The position numbers were made by a program, and so were the translations under genes. The notes beneath the pieces were generated by a model. That model worked only from the letters and a program-made list of their open reading frames with translations, did not search any database and was not told where the DNA came from. Below are positions 5,671-9,498 of a DNA stretch of 9,498 bases, in pieces (the stretch's first letter is position 1; each line of letters opens with the position of its first letter). The stretch comes from Flavobacteriia bacterium (GTDB lineage Bacteria; Bacteroidota; Bacteroidia; Flavobacteriales; Flavobacteriaceae): the NCBI GenBank assembly GCA_018500075.1, contig JAHBAN010000234.1, forward strand, positions 1 through 9,498, in the 5' to 3' direction.

Positions 5671-6030
5671 ATGAAATATACCGAAGAACACGAATGGCTG
5701 CGCGAGGAAGACGGGCTGATTGTGGTCGGGATCACCGAACACGCCAGCGAGCAGCTTGGCGATGTGGTCTTTATCGACCTGCCCGAAGAGGGCAGTGAAG
5801 TGACCAAGGACGAGGAAATCTGTGTGATCGAGAGCGTCAAGGCGGCCTCCGACATTCTGGCCCCGCTGGATGGCGAGATTGTCGAAGTGAATGCCATGCT
5901 GATCGATGAGCCGAGCAAGGTGAATGATGACCCGTTGGGGGATGCGTGGTTCTTCAAGATGAAGCCCTCCGATCTCGGCCCGATGGAGGACTATATGGAC
6001 GAAGCCGCCTACAAGAAATTCGTCGGCTGA
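5671..6030 (+). CDS. gcvH: Glycine cleavage system H protein (lipoyl carrier)
   Basis: The H protein carries the aminomethyl intermediate on a lipoyl arm between the P, T and L proteins. The 119-residue product begins MKYTEEHEWL, like most GcvH proteins, and has the lipoylation signature CVIESVKAASDI with Lys57 as the attachment residue. It is followed by LDGEIVEVN and the typical C-terminal WFFKMKPSD stretch. The length is close to the usual 125-130. The ATG at 5671 has GGAG 6 nt upstream. It is the middle gene of the operon: 46 bp after gcvT and 78 bp before gcvP. That second spacer carries a hairpin and a GGATATTTTT element. Confidence 0.97.
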   Translation: MKYTEEHEWLREEDGLIVVGITEHASEQLGDVVFIDLPEEGSEVTKDEEICVIESVKAASDILAPLDGEIVEVNAMLIDEPSKVNDDPLGDAWFFKMKPSDLGPMEDYMDEAAYKKFVG

Positions 6031-6036
6031 GCCTGT

Positions 6037-6080
6037 CGCGCCGTGGGGAGCCTGCGGCGCGGATATTTTTAGAAAGAAAA
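6037..6080 (+). repeat. Composite intergenic element, reduced copy B, in the gcvH-gcvP spacer
   Basis: A single perfect 7-bp stem, CGCGCCG (6037-6043) with CGGCGCG (6055-6061) around an 11-nt loop, is followed directly by GATATTTTTAGAAAGAAAAAG. This equals the tail of copy A (GATATTTTTGGAAAGAGGAAG) at 17 of 21 positions. It has one hairpin instead of two and lacks the C-run of the other copies. It is oriented with transcription and ends about 28 nt before the gcvP start, like copy A relative to the DCC gene. Because it lies inside an operon, a strong terminator role would be unexpected; partial attenuation or RNA processing between gcvH and gcvP is possible. Confidence 0.55.
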
Positions 6081-6083
6081 AGC

Positions 6084-6096
6084 AGGGCTGTGCCCT
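6084..6096 (+). other. Small hairpin adjoining the gcvP ribosome-binding site
   Basis: AGGGC (6084-6088) pairs with GCCCT (6092-6096) across a TGT loop. It ends two bases before the GGAGG (6099-6103) of gcvP. The stem does not include the GGAGG, so it would leave the site exposed rather than mask it. With only five pairs this may be chance. Confidence 0.35.
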
Positions 6097-6108
6097 TTGG
6101 AGGATGTT

Positions 6109-8958
<2,850 letters not shown>

Positions 8959-8969
8959 GCAGATCTGTT

Positions 8970-9050
8970 GCGCTTTGGCTTTGCCAAAGCGCGGTGGCGA
9001 GGGGGCTTGGCCCCCTCGCGCTCCCCCAGGATATTTGATGCAATAAAAAA
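8970..9050 (+). repeat. Composite intergenic element, copy C: two perfect 10-bp hairpins plus GGATATTT tail
   Basis: Hairpin 1 (8970-8992) is GCGCTTTGGC/GCCAAAGCGC around TTT. Hairpin 2 (8997-9019) is GCGAGGGGGC/GCCCCCTCGC around TTG. Both are perfect 10-bp stems with 3-nt loops. CTCCCCCAGGATATTTGATG and an A-rich tail follow to 9050. The order, stem sizes, loop sizes and a C-run before GG-ATATTT match copy A (1615-1531 on the minus strand), although the stem sequences differ: the stems vary while the architecture is kept. This copy lies between the convergent gcvP and the permease gene, starting 11 bp after the gcvP stop. It may end the gcv transcript, but no U-tract follows either hairpin directly, so it is not a textbook intrinsic terminator. 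Confidence 0.7.
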
Positions 9051-9069
9051 GGCGGGTGCCGGGTGCGCC
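9045..9069 (-). terminator. Weak intrinsic terminator candidate for the reverse permease gene
   Basis: On the minus strand, just at the permease stop codon, GGCG (9069-9066) can pair with CGCC (9054-9051), followed directly by six T residues (9050-9045). The position and T-run fit an intrinsic terminator, but the stem is only four pairs with an 11-nt loop. The strong hairpins of copy C lie just beyond and could act as a backstop. Confidence 0.35.
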
Positions 9070-9498
9070 TAGCCTTCGCTGCGTAGCATTTGGGCGGGTT
9101 TTGCCTTGAGGGCGCGCAGGGAAAAGCCGATGTTGGCGAGCAGATTGGCGAGAACACCGCAGGCGAGGATTGTGAGGGCGGAGGGCCAGATCACGGCGAA
9201 GTCGCTTTCGAAGACGAAGTGACTGACGGCCCAGGCACCTGCCAGCCCGGCGGCGAGGGCGACGCCGGCGGCGGCGGCGCCGAGCAGCCCGGCGCGCAGC
9301 AGGAAGGAGCGCAGGATTTGGGCGCGTGTCGCGCCGAGAGATTTGAGGATTGCGGCTTCGCGGTTGCGCGCGGGGGCGCCTGTGCCGGCGGCGCCGATCA
9401 GCACGACAAAGCCCGCGAGAATGGCGGCGGCGGCACCCCAGCGTGTTGCGCCCGCGAGCGCGCCCAGCACGTCAGAGACCCGCGCAATCGCCTCGCCG
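9069..9498 (-). CDS. FtsX/MacB-type ABC transporter permease, C-terminal part (5' end outside window)
   Basis: The last 142 residues of an integral inner-membrane protein; the frame is open to the right edge, so the start lies outside. Three hydrophobic segments are visible, at about residues 20-42, 66-94 and 104-125 of this fragment. The cytoplasmic loop NREAAILKSLGATRAQILRS between the first two is the typical coupling motif of the FtsX-like permease domain, and the end LRALKAKPAQMLRSEG is typical of the C-terminus of such permeases. It resembles YbbP-like permeases, which are large and usually paired with an ATPase gene, likely the next one upstream of this gene. The substrate is unknown; relatives act on lipoproteins, peptides or envelope components. 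An internal GTG at 9470 is not the start, since homology continues upstream (EAIARVSDVLGAL). It ends in TAG and converges on gcvP. Confidence 0.85.
   Translation of the reverse strand, partial: GEAIARVSDVLGALAGATRWGAAAAILAGFVVLIGAAGTGAPARNREAAILKSLGATRAQILRSFLLRAGLLGAAAAGVALAAGLAGAWAVSHFVFESDFAVIWPSALTILACGVLANLLANIGFSLRALKAKPAQMLRSEG

Noticed and set aside
8970..9019. Calling the copy C hairpins intrinsic terminators of gcvP
   Set aside because: Both stems are perfect, but each is followed by GC-rich sequence rather than a U-tract, so I list them as a structural element instead.

Overview
The window looks like chromosomal housekeeping DNA from a GC-rich alphaproteobacterium, most likely Rhodobacterales (Roseobacter/Rhodobacter group). 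The evidence is the style of the protein sequences, a short second-type glutamyl-tRNA synthetase, a tandem glycine riboswitch in front of gcvTHP, and the GGATATTT-type intergenic elements. I see no phage, transposon, CRISPR, tRNA or rRNA. I found no clearly new multi-gene system. The least explained material is intergenic.

Layout from left to right. (1) The 3' two thirds of nadE (glutamine-dependent NAD+ synthetase) runs forward off the left edge. (2) A small DCC-family (DUF393) thiol-disulfide protein runs in reverse, and its stop codon interlocks with that of nadE. (3) A divergent spacer at 1489-1762 contains two perfect or near-perfect hairpins and a GGATATTTTT tail. (4) gltX runs forward. 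(5) A gamma-glutamylcyclotransferase-like gene runs in reverse, ending 16 bp from the gltX stop. (6) A 92-bp divergent spacer carries an FNR-type palindrome. (7) An Rrf2 regulator of NsrR type with three Fe-S cysteines runs forward. (8) A promoter candidate and a two-aptamer glycine riboswitch follow. (9) gcvT, gcvH and gcvP run forward as an operon. (10) A convergent spacer holds two perfect 10-bp hairpins and another GGATATTT tail. (11) The C-terminus of an FtsX/MacB-type ABC transporter permease runs in reverse off the right edge.

How the genes work together. gcvT, gcvH and gcvP supply three of the four glycine cleavage proteins; the fourth, the L protein (lipoamide dehydrogenase), is usually shared and encoded elsewhere. 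The tandem glycine aptamers sit just downstream of a plausible promoter and about 80 nt ahead of gcvT, as expected for an 'on' switch that induces the operon when glycine is abundant. The NsrR-like gene just upstream probably has its own promoter, and an FNR-type box there suggests control by oxygen or nitrogen oxides. The other genes (nadE, gltX, the DCC protein, the cyclotransferase) look like ordinary neighbours with no evident shared pathway.

The item most worth following is a composite intergenic element (hairpin, hairpin, then a GGATATTT tail) seen in two full copies and one reduced copy, in three different gene contexts.
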